A stretch of 64,000 nt of DNA, taken from assembly GCF_020405205.1 (NCBI RefSeq), contig NZ_CP084469.1:3472001-3536000 (forward strand), read 5' to 3'. Below the pieces are notes generated by a model that saw only the letters and a program-made list of their open reading frames with translations, did not search any database and was not told where the DNA came from. Shown here one piece after another: positions 25,435 to 32,810 of the stretch. How positions within the stretch are numbered: the stretch's first letter is position 1; every line of letters begins with the position of its first letter. The position numbers and the translations under genes were made by a program. This stretch comes from Natrinema salinisoli (GTDB lineage Archaea > Halobacteriota > Halobacteria > Halobacteriales > Natrialbaceae).

Positions 25435-25618
25435 TCATCTCTTCATACCCCGGTGAACATTAAAGCCCTTTCGAAAGGCTCCCGTCGCCGCCTCGGGGTT
25501 TCGTGCCGCTCCGTCGACGTTTTCGGCACTTCGAGTACCGTATCTTCCACCCGAGTCGCCTCCTCCCGCCCGCCGAAACGATAGGAACGGATTTAGCAGC
25601 CGAGTACCGAGACGACGT
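25435..25618. other. Short intergenic region
   Basis: Contains the tRNA-Arg promoter side (minus strand) and, near 25590, an AT-rich GATTTAGC patch about 30 bases before the lipoprotein ATG that may be its TATA element. Nothing else is visible. Confidence 0.35.
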
Positions 25619-26095
25619 ATGCGACGACGGGGACTTCTCGAGCGGCTGGGTGCCGGTACCGGGGCGATTACGATGGGGACCGTCGCGGGCTGTCTACAGG
25701 CTCGAGAGGGTGAATCGGATTCGGAAACCGAAGAACCGGGAACGGTCGTCGGGCAACGAGTCGCCTCCGAGAGCGTCTGTGCCGAGGGATCAGAGGCCGA
25801 TCAGGACGCGCTCGTCACGATTACTGCGGCCGGCGTCGAACTCTCCGGGTCGATCGAATCTCCGACGCCGTGTTACGATGCGGCGCTCTCGACCATCGAG
25901 TTCGTCTCTGCGAGCGAACTCGCCGTGACCGTGGGCCTCGAGGCGCAGGGCGGCGTCTGTCGAGACTGCCTCGGTCGGGTCGATTACACGGCGACGATCG
26001 AGATCGAGGGGACGATTCCCGAGACCGTCACGGTGACGCACGACGCTGCTGACGGCGAAACGGAGATCGAGAACGCGACCGCCGGGAGCGACTGA
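25619..26095 (+). CDS. Small Tat-type lipoprotein
   Basis: 158 residues. MRRRGLLERLGAG followed by a short hydrophobic run and VAGC (lipobox Cys) predicts a Tat-exported lipoprotein. The mature part is acidic and contains two pairs of cysteines (SVCAEG, PTPCYD, GGVCRDCLG), which could form disulfides on the cell surface, and ends in a beta-rich TVTVTHDA segment. No known domain. Probable monocistronic gene preceding the rpa2 region. Confidence 0.72.
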   Translation: MRRRGLLERLGAGTGAITMGTVAGCLQAREGESDSETEEPGTVVGQRVASESVCAEGSEADQDALVTITAAGVELSGSIESPTPCYDAALSTIEFVSASELAVTVGLEAQGGVCRDCLGRVDYTATIEIEGTIPETVTVTHDAADGETEIENATAGSD

Positions 26096-26156
26096 CCGCG
26101 GCGACGCGGATCGAGCCATGCTCGAGTCGGCCGTCCGTCCGATTTTCGTGCCGTGA

Positions 26157-26164
26157 TTTATATA
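26157..26164 (+). promoter_or_regulatory. Strong TATA box upstream of rpa2
   Basis: TTTATATA is the clearest TATA element in this part of the window. It is 24-31 bases before an ATG at 26188 and about 200 bases before the rpa2 ATG, so rpa2 appears to have a long leader that contains a small open frame. Confidence 0.6.
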
Positions 26165-26187
26165 GGATCACGAGGGCAGAGCGTGGT

Positions 26188-26364
26188 ATGACTCCCCGCT
26201 CGAGGACGGCTGGCGTGTGCGCTCGACCGACGGTCTCTGTCGGATCGGCCCCGGACGATTTCCGCGATTCTCGCTTCGTGGGTCCCGTTCACGTCGAACG
26301 CGGTACGACACCGGGACACCGAATGGATAACGCTTATGCGCGGGCTACCCATGCACGAGCATAG
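26188..26364 (+). CDS. Possible 58-codon upstream ORF in the rpa2 leader
   Basis: An open frame MTPRSRTAGVCARPTV ... ATHARA whose stop TAG is one base before the rpa2 ATG (TAGAATG). Its ATG is at the ideal leaderless distance from the TATA box at 26157. The product is basic and low complexity, unlike haloarchaeal proteins, and third-position GC is only moderate, so it may be a translated leader rather than a functional protein. An alternative weak TATA at about 26332 could drive rpa2 directly and would leave this frame untranscribed. Confidence 0.35.
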   Translation: MTPRSRTAGVCARPTVSVGSAPDDFRDSRFVGPVHVERGTTPGHRMDNAYARATHARA

Positions 26365-26365
26365 A

Positions 26366-27862
26366 ATGAGCGACATCGAGGGCGTATATGAGGACCTCGA
26401 GGCCGACGTTTCTCTCGAGGAGTTTCGCGAGGCCGTCGAGGCGAAAGTCGAGCAGATGGGTGGACTCGCGGACGAGGAGACGGCGGCGATGCTCGTCGCT
26501 CACGAAGTCGGCGAGAGCGAAGTCGGCGGTATCGCCGACATCGAACCCGGAATGGAGGAGGCGAAGTTCGTCGCCAAGGTCCTCTCGATCGGCGAGAAAC
26601 GGACATTCGAACGCGACGGCGAGGACGAGGACGGACAGGTCGTCAACGTCGAGGTAGCGGACGAGACCGGCTCCGTCCGAGCGGCCTTCTGGGACGATCA
26701 CGCGGAAGCCGCGATCGAAGAGCTCGAAGAGGGACAGGTCCTGCGAATCAAGGGCCGACCCAAGGAGGGCTTCAGCGGCGTCGAGATCAGCGTCGACAAC
26801 GTCGAACCCGATCCGGACACCGAGATCGACGTCCAGATCTCCGACACGTACACCGTCGAGGACCTCTCGCTCGGCCTCTCGAACGTCAATCTCGTCGGGC
26901 TGCTCCTGGACACCGACAGCGTGCGTACCTTCGACCGGGACGACGGCTCCGAGGGGAAAGTCTCGAACCTCGTTCTGGGCGATTCGACGGGTCGCATCCG
27001 GGTCACGCTCTGGGACGAGCAGGCCGACCTCGCGACGGAACTCGAGGCCGGCACGACTGTCGAGGTGATCGACGGCTACGTCAAGGAACGCGACGGGAGC
27101 CTCGAACTCCACGTCGGCAACCGCGGGGCGGTCGAGGAAGTCGACGAAGACGTCGAGTACGTCCCCGAGAGTACGCCGATCGACGACCTCGAGATCGACC
27201 AGATGGTCGACATCGCGGGCGTCGTCCGCTCGGCCGATCCGAAACGAACCTTCGACCGGGACGACGGCTCCGAGGGACAGGTTCGAAACATCCGCGTGCA
27301 GGACGCGACCGGCGATATCCGCGTCGCCCTCTGGGGCGACAAAGCCGACATCGACGTGGGCCCGGGCGACGAAGTTGCACTCGGCGACGTCGAGATCCAG
27401 GACGGCTGGCAGGACGACCTCGAAGCCTCCGCGGGCTGGCAGTCGACGATCGCGGTCCTCGAGTCGGACTCGGCCGGCTCCGGCGGTGGCGAAACCGATA
27501 CCGACGCTTCGAGCGACGAAAACGCCGGTCTGTCGGCCTTCGCCGGTGACGACGGATCGGACGAGGAGACGGCGGCGGACGGGACCGGTTCGACTCACTC
27601 GAGTGACGCGTCCGGTACAGCTACCGAAGCCACGACCGAGCAGGACGATACCGACGGTACCGATACCGAATCGGACGACCCCTCGGATGGAGAGGAACTC
27701 GAGTTCACCGGCGTCGTCGTGCAGGCGGGAGATCCGATCGTTCTCGACGACGGCGAGACGACGATGAGCGTCACGACCGACGTCGACGTCGGGCTCGGCG
27801 AGGAGGTAACCGCCCGAGGGATCGTCCGTGACGGACGCCTCGAGGCAAACGACGTGTTCTGA
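26366..27862 (+). CDS. rpa2: Single-stranded DNA-binding protein RPA
   Basis: 498 residues. An N-terminal helical region is followed by three OB folds, at about 65-150, 170-260 and 275-365. Each has the pattern GxVRAxxWDD/WDE/WGD, and DRDDGSEGKVSNLVLGDSTGRIRVTLWDEQA and DRDDGSEGQVRNIRVQDATGDIRVALWGDKA are internal repeats of each other. A Ser/Thr/Asp-rich linker (about 375-455) leads to a final small beta domain. No cysteines, hence no zinc finger. It coats ssDNA in replication and repair. Order rpa - histone - deacetylase matches my memory of the Haloferax volcanii rpa2-hstA-hdaI locus. Start MSDIEGVYED chosen by homology; ten upstream codons are open. Confidence 0.93.
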   Translation: MSDIEGVYEDLEADVSLEEFREAVEAKVEQMGGLADEETAAMLVAHEVGESEVGGIADIEPGMEEAKFVAKVLSIGEKRTFERDGEDEDGQVVNVEVADETGSVRAAFWDDHAEAAIEELEEGQVLRIKGRPKEGFSGVEISVDNVEPDPDTEIDVQISDTYTVEDLSLGLSNVNLVGLLLDTDSVRTFDRDDGSEGKVSNLVLGDSTGRIRVTLWDEQADLATELEAGTTVEVIDGYVKERDGSLELHVGNRGAVEEVDEDVEYVPESTPIDDLEIDQMVDIAGVVRSADPKRTFDRDDGSEGQVRNIRVQDATGDIRVALWGDKADIDVGPGDEVALGDVEIQDGWQDDLEASAGWQSTIAVLESDSAGSGGGETDTDASSDENAGLSAFAGDDGSDEETAADGTGSTHSSDASGTATEATTEQDDTDGTDTESDDPSDGEELEFTGVVVQAGDPIVLDDGETTMSVTTDVDVGLGEEVTARGIVRDGRLEANDVF

Positions 27863-27928
27863 CGCCGCGAGCAACCTCATCGGCCACCTAGGAAAAGCGT
27901 TAAGGGAGTTAGCTTCGCCTATCATGAT

Positions 27929-28360
27929 ATGAACGTCGAACTCCCGTTCGCCCCGGTGGATACGATCATCCGGCGGAACGCGGGCGACCTTCGGGTGAGT
28001 GCTGACGCGTCGAAGCAACTCGCAACGCGGATTCAGGAACACGGGAGCGACCTCGCAATCGACGCGGCCGAGGAGGCGACGACGGACGGCCGCAAGACGC
28101 TGATGGCCCAGGATTTCGGCGTCGAGCGGGTCGTCGACAAGGACGACCTCGAGCTACCGGTCGCCCCGGTCGACCGAATCGCCAGACTCGAAATCGACGA
28201 CCGCTATCGCGTCTCGATGGACGCCCGCGTCGCACTGGCCGATATTCTCGAAGACTACGCGGACAACGTCGCCCGGGCGGCCGCGATTCTCGCGCACCAC
28301 GCCGACCGGCGGACCATCACCGACGACGACATCGAGACGTACTTCTCGTTGTTCGAGTAA
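27929..28360 (+). CDS. hstA: Archaeal histone, fused doublet
   Basis: 143 residues made of two histone folds in one chain: ELPFAPVDTIIRRNAGDLRVSADASKQLATRIQ and ELPVAPVDRIARLEIDDRYRVSMDARVALADILEDYA each begin the PxAPVxRI pattern, and the second ends TITDDDIETYFSLFE. The doublet form is typical of haloarchaea and makes a pseudo-dimer that can wrap DNA; in Halobacterium and Haloferax it acts more as a regulator than as bulk packaging. Surface residues are acidic, unlike most histones. Spacing to the following deacetylase is four bases, so the two are co-transcribed. A TATA-like GCGTTAAGG is near 27898. Confidence 0.96.
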   Translation: MNVELPFAPVDTIIRRNAGDLRVSADASKQLATRIQEHGSDLAIDAAEEATTDGRKTLMAQDFGVERVVDKDDLELPVAPVDRIARLEIDDRYRVSMDARVALADILEDYADNVARAAAILAHHADRRTITDDDIETYFSLFE

Positions 28361-28364
28361 GCAG

Positions 28365-29396
28365 ATGCAGTTCGGCTACAGCGAGCTCTGTCTCGCACAC
28401 GATCCCGGTTCGCGCCACCCAGAGTCGCCGGACCGGCTACGCGCGATCCGGGAGCGACTGAAGAAGAAACACGGCGTCGAGTACGTCGAGGCCGACGCCT
28501 GCGACCTCGACACGATGGCGGCCGTCCACGAACGGGACTATCTCGAGTCCGTCCGGGAATTCTGCGCCGACGGCGGCGGCAGCTGGGACCCCGACACGAC
28601 CGCCGTCGAAGAAACGTGGGAGGCGGCCGGTCGGAGCGCCGGGCTCGCCTGCTGGGCCGCCGAAGCGGCTCTCGAGGGTGCGACGGGTCGGAATACGCCC
28701 TTCTCGATCGGTCGCCCGCCGGGACATCACGCCGTCTACGACAACGCGATGGGGTTTTGTTTCGTCAACAACGTCGCCGTTGCTGCCCAACACGCGCTCG
28801 ATCACGACGAGTACGACGTCGACCGGGTCGCGATCATCGACTGGGACGTCCACCACGGTAACGGTACGCAGGATATCTTCTACGACCGCGGCGACGTCTT
28901 TTTCGTCTCGCTTCACGAGCAAGGGCTCTATCCCGGAACCGGCGACGTCGACGAAACCGGCGAGGGGGAGGGTAAAGGGACGACGATGAACATTCCGATG
29001 CCGGCCGGAACCGACGACCGCGAGTATCTGGCCGCTTTCGATGGGCCGATCGCCACCGCACTCACCGAGTACGATCCGGATCTGCTGTTGATCAGCGCCG
29101 GCTTCGACGCCCACCGCCACGACCCGATCTCGCGTATTCGACTCTCGACGGAGGCCTACGCCCTGATGAGCGACCGGGTCCGGTCGCTCGCCGAAGACAC
29201 CGACGCCGCGCTGGCGTTCGTCCTCGAAGGCGGCTACGGACTGGACGTGCTCGCCGACAGCGTCGCGCTCGTCCACGAAACGTTCGACGGCCGCGAGCCG
29301 ATCGAACCCGACGACGAGCCGGACGAGAACGTCGAATCGGCGCTCGAGGACGTCTGCGAGGCACACGATCTCGATTTGGACGTCGACGAGCTGTAG
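28365..29396 (+). CDS. hdaI: Histone deacetylase family protein
   Basis: 343 residues of the arginase/deacetylase fold. The active-site histidine pair is H121-H122 in RPPGHHA and the zinc ligands are in DWDVHHGNG (D159, D161, H163) with a later LISAGFDAHRHDP aspartate; EGGYG near the end supplies the catalytic-loop tyrosine. All residues needed for zinc-dependent amide hydrolysis are present. It may act on acetylated lysines of the adjacent histone or other proteins, or on polyamines; genetic data for Haloferax HdaI report it as important, but substrate is inferred. Four bases after the histone gene. Confidence 0.95.
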   Translation: MQFGYSELCLAHDPGSRHPESPDRLRAIRERLKKKHGVEYVEADACDLDTMAAVHERDYLESVREFCADGGGSWDPDTTAVEETWEAAGRSAGLACWAAEAALEGATGRNTPFSIGRPPGHHAVYDNAMGFCFVNNVAVAAQHALDHDEYDVDRVAIIDWDVHHGNGTQDIFYDRGDVFFVSLHEQGLYPGTGDVDETGEGEGKGTTMNIPMPAGTDDREYLAAFDGPIATALTEYDPDLLLISAGFDAHRHDPISRIRLSTEAYALMSDRVRSLAEDTDAALAFVLEGGYGLDVLADSVALVHETFDGREPIEPDDEPDENVESALEDVCEAHDLDLDVDEL

Positions 29397-29435
29397 CGCG
29401 AGTCGAATCAGCTGAGCCGTCCTCCCCGATCGAAT

Positions 29436-30878
29436 TCAGGGGTGGGGCTCGAAGTATGCTGCAAGGTCCGTTCCGAACTCCTCGAGGAGCCCGGTAACGT
29501 CCTCATCGACCAGTACCTCGTACCCGTCCTCGAGCGCTGTCTCGACGTGAGCGCCGAGTCCAACGTCGAAGAGCCGATCGCTCTCGAGGAACTCGCGAGC
29601 GGTAGTGAACTCCCGCTCGCGCTCGGTGACGTAGCGGTTCGCTTCGATGAACGGACCGTAGGCAGCCGGATCGTCCGCGTAGGTGTCGTAGAATCCGACG
29701 GCGTGGTCGCGAACGTGGACCGGCGGTCCCTGGTGGCGCTCGACGGCGGGACGCTCGCTGACGGCGAGTTCCGCGAAGACGACGGCGGTGTCGTCTGCGA
29801 TCGCCGTCGCCCGGAAGACATCGAATCCGCGGTCGTCCAGCCCCTGCGTGATTCCGTCGAGAGACTTCTGGAGTTGCGGATAGAGCTGATCCTCGACGAG
29901 GTCGGGCGCTTCGAATCGGATCGCCACGGGAGTCGTCCCTCGGCCGTCGAGATGTTCACGGAGTTCTGATTCGGCCAACGGCTCCGGCTCGTCGGACTCG
30001 AAGCGGTCGAGTTGTGGCGCCTCGAGGAGTTCGCGGGCGTAGTGTTGGAACCGGGCGACGTTCGCCGCCGAGCAGACGGCGGCGACGTTGCGTTCCGGGT
30101 CGGTGGGATCGATGACGATCAGCGGATCGTCGAACGGGAGGTCGGCGTCGCCGACCGCTGCATCCCGAGACGAGTTCGCCGTCTCGCTCGCATACCCGTG
30201 ATCCTCGGGATCGAGGATGACCGGTGGATGCCAATCGGCCGCGGCCTCGATCAGCGACCGGAAGCCACCGTACTCACAGACGAGCAGCTCCGTGAGGTAG
30301 CCGCTGAACCCACGGGTTCGGAGATCGCTCCCGTAGGCCCCGATCCCCTTCAGGAACTGTTTCGTAACGCGGACGTCTCCGGCGAGGTCGTCGTTCAGTC
30401 GCTCTCGAAGGTACTGCGTATGGAACGGCGTCCGATCGACGGCCGAGCGAATCTCGGTGGCCGACTCGAGCCGAAAACAAGGGACGACGTCGATGTCGAA
30501 TCCGTCGATTTCTCCTTTCACGTAGGGGTGTTCGGCGTATTCTTCGTGCCCGTCCGGGAGGGTCGCATGGCCGACTGCGAGGCCGTACTCCTCCAGAGTC
30601 TCCCGGTCGAGTTCCGGCGGGAACCGAACGAAAATGTCGATATCCCGGTCGCCGCTGATCCAGGTGTTGCGGGCGGTCGACCCGACCTGCAACACGTCAG
30701 CGCCGGCACACCGCTCCGTCGCCGCGGCTTCGGCACGGTCCATGAGCCGATCGGCCACCTCGCGGAGCCGTGCGCGTTCGTCCGCTTTCGGATCGACGCG
30801 GTCTCGAACCTCGGCGACGACTCGCTCGAGGTCGCGATTCCCGTCTCGATCGTCGGACTCGTCGTCCTCCTCGCTCAT
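29436..30878 (-). CDS. cca: CCA-adding tRNA nucleotidyltransferase
   Basis: 480 residues, archaeal class I. Adds CCA to tRNA 3' ends, needed because the tRNA genes in this window do not encode CCA. The nucleotidyltransferase signature is VGSTARNTWISGDRDIDIF (66-83), with GS at 66-67 and catalytic carboxylates in DRDID. Further blocks RLNDDLAGDVRVTKQFLKGIGAYG and SGYLTELLVCEYGGF are the conserved central domain, and the C-terminal RNA-binding domain follows. The start MSEEDDESDD replaces an 18-codon upstream open extension. Transcribed divergently from tRNA-Asn. Confidence 0.95.
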   Translation of the reverse strand: MSEEDDESDDRDGNRDLERVVAEVRDRVDPKADERARLREVADRLMDRAEAAATERCAGADVLQVGSTARNTWISGDRDIDIFVRFPPELDRETLEEYGLAVGHATLPDGHEEYAEHPYVKGEIDGFDIDVVPCFRLESATEIRSAVDRTPFHTQYLRERLNDDLAGDVRVTKQFLKGIGAYGSDLRTRGFSGYLTELLVCEYGGFRSLIEAAADWHPPVILDPEDHGYASETANSSRDAAVGDADLPFDDPLIVIDPTDPERNVAAVCSAANVARFQHYARELLEAPQLDRFESDEPEPLAESELREHLDGRGTTPVAIRFEAPDLVEDQLYPQLQKSLDGITQGLDDRGFDVFRATAIADDTAVVFAELAVSERPAVERHQGPPVHVRDHAVGFYDTYADDPAAYGPFIEANRYVTEREREFTTAREFLESDRLFDVGLGAHVETALEDGYEVLVDEDVTGLLEEFGTDLAAYFEPHP

Positions 30879-30973
30879 TGGGTGAGCGTACTCGAGCGGT
30901 GCGTGAAAGAGTATCGAACCCGATGCAGGCAAAACGAAAGCCCTATCAAATGCACCCGGCTATCAGAAGATGA

Positions 30974-31046
30974 GCCGAAGTAGCTCAGATGGTAGAGCAC
31001 CTCGCTGTTAACGAGGTTGTCCCAGGTTCGAGTCCTGGCTTCGGCG
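30974..31046 (+). tRNA. tRNA-Asn (anticodon GTT)
   Basis: Acceptor GCCGAAG pairs with CTTCGGC, D-arm GCTC...GAGC, anticodon stem CCTCG/CGAGG around CTGTTAA, T-arm CCAGG-TTCGAGT-CCTGG. Discriminator G, no encoded CCA, no intron. Confidence 0.97.
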
Positions 31047-31077
31047 CTTCTTCCTGACTCACGATCGATAGTGCGAG

Positions 31078-31272
31078 CTACTGCTCCCGGTAGACTTCCG
31101 TTGTGAGTTCGTTGTCGAACGCTCTCCGGACACTATTCGCTATCTGCCACCAATCGGGCGCGTGTCCATCCGGTTCGAGCGAACGAGGAGGACGGGGCGC
31201 TCGAGGAACTTCGACAACCGTGATCGTTCCCGATCCGCGATCGACGTGGATGACTACCCGGTATGGTGGCAC
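31078..31272 (-). CDS. Possible 64-residue protein, GTG start
   Basis: An open frame beginning at GTG with MPPYRVVIHVDRGSGTITVV and containing WWQIANSVRRAFD. It has a beta-strand then helix appearance and is free of low-complexity sequence. The TATA-like TATTATC at 31296-31302, read on the other strand as GATAATA, lies about 25-30 bases before the start, so this gene and moaB could share a divergent promoter. No homologue is recognised. Confidence 0.4.
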   Translation of the reverse strand: MPPYRVVIHVDRGSGTITVVEVPRAPRPPRSLEPDGHAPDWWQIANSVRRAFDNELTTEVYREQ

Positions 31273-31295
31273 ATCACTCGGCTATCCGAGGGAGG

Positions 31296-31302
31296 TATTA
31301 TC
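31296..31302 (+). promoter_or_regulatory. TATA element of moaB
   Basis: TATTATC is 25-31 bases before the moaB ATG at 31327, the classical leaderless spacing in haloarchaea. This placement supports the chosen moaB start over the much longer open frame. Confidence 0.55.
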
Positions 31303-31326
31303 GTTCTCCAGCAGCGATGTGAATAC

Positions 31327-31911
31327 ATGACCAGCGATCACGACGACCGACGGAGTACCGACGATCACGGCCACGACATCATCGACCCGCTCCACGTCGG
31401 GATCGTCACCGTCTCGAGTTCACGCGCGGGCGAAGACGATCCCGACGATCCTGGCGGAGACACGATTCAAGCGTGTTTCGAGGCCGGGGGCCACGAGATC
31501 AGCGAACGCCTGCTGGTTCGCGACGATTATTCAGCAATTCGGACTGCTGTTCGAGGGCTGGTCGCGCGCCGAGATATCGACGTGGTGTGTACTACTGGCG
31601 GTACCGGCGTCACCGTCGACGACGTCTCCCCGGAGGCGACGGCGTCCCTGTTCGAGCGGGAACTACCGGGATTCGGCGAGTTGTTCCGCTCGCTCTCGTG
31701 GGACGAAGTCGGTACTCGGGCGATGGCCTCGCGCGCGACAGCTGGGATCGCCGTCGACACGCCGGTCTTCTGCCTTCCCGGCAGCAAGAGCGCCTGCGAA
31801 ACCGCCTGCGAGGAACTGATCGTCCCCGAGACGCCACACCTCGCCGGACTGGCGACACGTCACCGCGCCGGAACGAGCGACCAGACGCTCGCGGACTATC
31901 AGCACGAATAG
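31327..31911 (+). CDS. moaB: Molybdopterin adenylyltransferase-type protein
   Basis: 194 residues of the MoaB/Mog fold. The MPT-binding motifs are CTTGGTGVTVDDVSPEAT at about 97-114 and FCLPGSKSACETACEELI near 155, preceded by VGIVTVSSSRAGEDDPDDPGGDTI. It adenylates molybdopterin before metal insertion in molybdenum or tungsten cofactor synthesis. Some MoaB proteins are inactive paralogues, but the key aspartate and glycine-rich loop are here. The start is set by a TATA box 25-31 bases upstream. The C-terminal HRAGTSDQTLADYQHE extension is short. Confidence 0.92.
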   Translation: MTSDHDDRRSTDDHGHDIIDPLHVGIVTVSSSRAGEDDPDDPGGDTIQACFEAGGHEISERLLVRDDYSAIRTAVRGLVARRDIDVVCTTGGTGVTVDDVSPEATASLFERELPGFGELFRSLSWDEVGTRAMASRATAGIAVDTPVFCLPGSKSACETACEELIVPETPHLAGLATRHRAGTSDQTLADYQHE

Positions 31912-31989
31912 CCTCGACGCTCGTCTCCTCCTTCATCAGAGAGTCTGCAGTGACTCCACCGGCGAGCAGTCAACATCCCTGAACCAGCC

Positions 31990-31995
31990 TTTATT
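31990..31995 (+). promoter_or_regulatory. TATA element of the 42-residue gene
   Basis: TTTATT is 28-33 bases before the ATG at 32023, consistent with a leaderless mRNA for the small protein. Confidence 0.5.
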
Positions 31996-32022
31996 GAACG
32001 CGAACACGTCCATTCGAATGCT

Positions 32023-32151
32023 ATGTGTCATCACTTCGAATCCCTGGCCGACCTCGAAGCCGAGGAGCGTGCGGACGTACTCGAGAACCACAGCGAAGAC
32101 GAACTGGACGCTGCACTGAGCGACGACGAACTCGAGGCGTTGCGTGCGTAG
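32023..32151 (+). CDS. 42-residue acidic protein with MCHH start
   Basis: MCHHFESLADLEAEERADVL is followed by 22 further acidic residues ending LEALRA. It has nine Glu, seven Asp and a Cys-His-His cluster at positions 2-4 that could bind metal. Third codon positions are strongly GC-biased (CTC, GAG, GCC, GAC), unlike random open frames, and a TATA box stands at the leaderless distance. A T-rich tract at about 32163 could terminate it. Function unknown; it may be a member of a haloarchaeal micro-protein family. Confidence 0.65.
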   Translation: MCHHFESLADLEAEERADVLENHSEDELDAALSDDELEALRA

Positions 32152-32225
32152 GCGTCGTCCATCCTTTTTATCGTGCAGACTGGACAGCAAACGTTAATTA
32201 GCACGCGCGATTTCTCCCGATTGGA

Positions 32226-32300
32226 GGGCCCTTAGCTCAGTCTGGTTAGAGCGCTCGGCTCATAACCGAGTGGTCGATGGTTCGAATCCGTCAGGGCCCA
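32226..32300 (+). tRNA. tRNA with CAT anticodon, probably Ile2
   Basis: Acceptor GGGCCCT pairs with AGGGCCC, D-arm GCTC...GAGC, anticodon loop CTCATAA and T-loop TTCGAAT with G-rich stem, discriminator A. CAT reads AUG or, when the first base is modified to agmatidine, the Ile codon AUA. The GGGCC acceptor, TTAGAGCG and CGGCTCATAACCG resemble isoleucine tRNAs more than elongator methionine tRNAs; that choice is by similarity. No encoded CCA, no intron. Confidence 0.9.
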
Positions 32301-32467
32301 TCCGCAAAAAACACGAAGCGTAGCCGAATTGAATTGGCTTCAGAGCGGTTTCTGAACGGGTCGAAACGTCAATATTCCACTTCGATATCACCGGTCACTG
32401 AACCGGATCCGAACAAGTCACCAGTTCCGGGTCGTCGCCGTCCTGCGAAATTAGTAGCCGAAACGGG

Positions 32468-32707
32468 GTGGTCAGCGTGACGGTCGCACCGTGGCCGTCG
32501 GTCGACAACTCGACGTGTCGCCACTGCGGTGCCCACGTCACGGACCAGTTCCGTCGCGTCTTCGGTGACGATGACGACCGGGCTCACCGCTGTGGCGACT
32601 GCGATAGCTACGGTCGGTTGAGCCGGGGTTCTGCAGCTGGCGTCGACGTACCAGTTCCAGATCCAGAGACATCGCCCGGCCGCTACGGAGGTGGGGTCGA
32701 TGTGTAG
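32468..32707 (+). CDS. Small zinc-finger protein, DUF7563-like
   Basis: 79 residues starting at GTG (or at GTG three codons later). A CRHCGAHVTDQFRRVF ... HRCGDCDSYGRLSRG unit has two CxxC pairs for one zinc ion. This pattern is common in short haloarchaeal proteins annotated DUF7563, often near mobile or variable regions. The C-terminal 25 residues are Pro/Gly/Asp-rich. The function is unknown; nucleic-acid or protein binding is possible. It opens the decayed accessory patch between the tRNA and the rRNA operon. Confidence 0.7.
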   Translation: MVSVTVAPWPSVDNSTCRHCGAHVTDQFRRVFGDDDDRAHRCGDCDSYGRLSRGSAAGVDVPVPDPETSPGRYGGGVDV

Positions 32708-32810
32708 CGAGTTCGTTCGAGCGAGCGAACTGTACGATATCGACTGGAGAATCCGAAATCTAGTTCGTACAACTTTTTATCAAATATCGTATCAATATCT
32801 CATGTATAGT

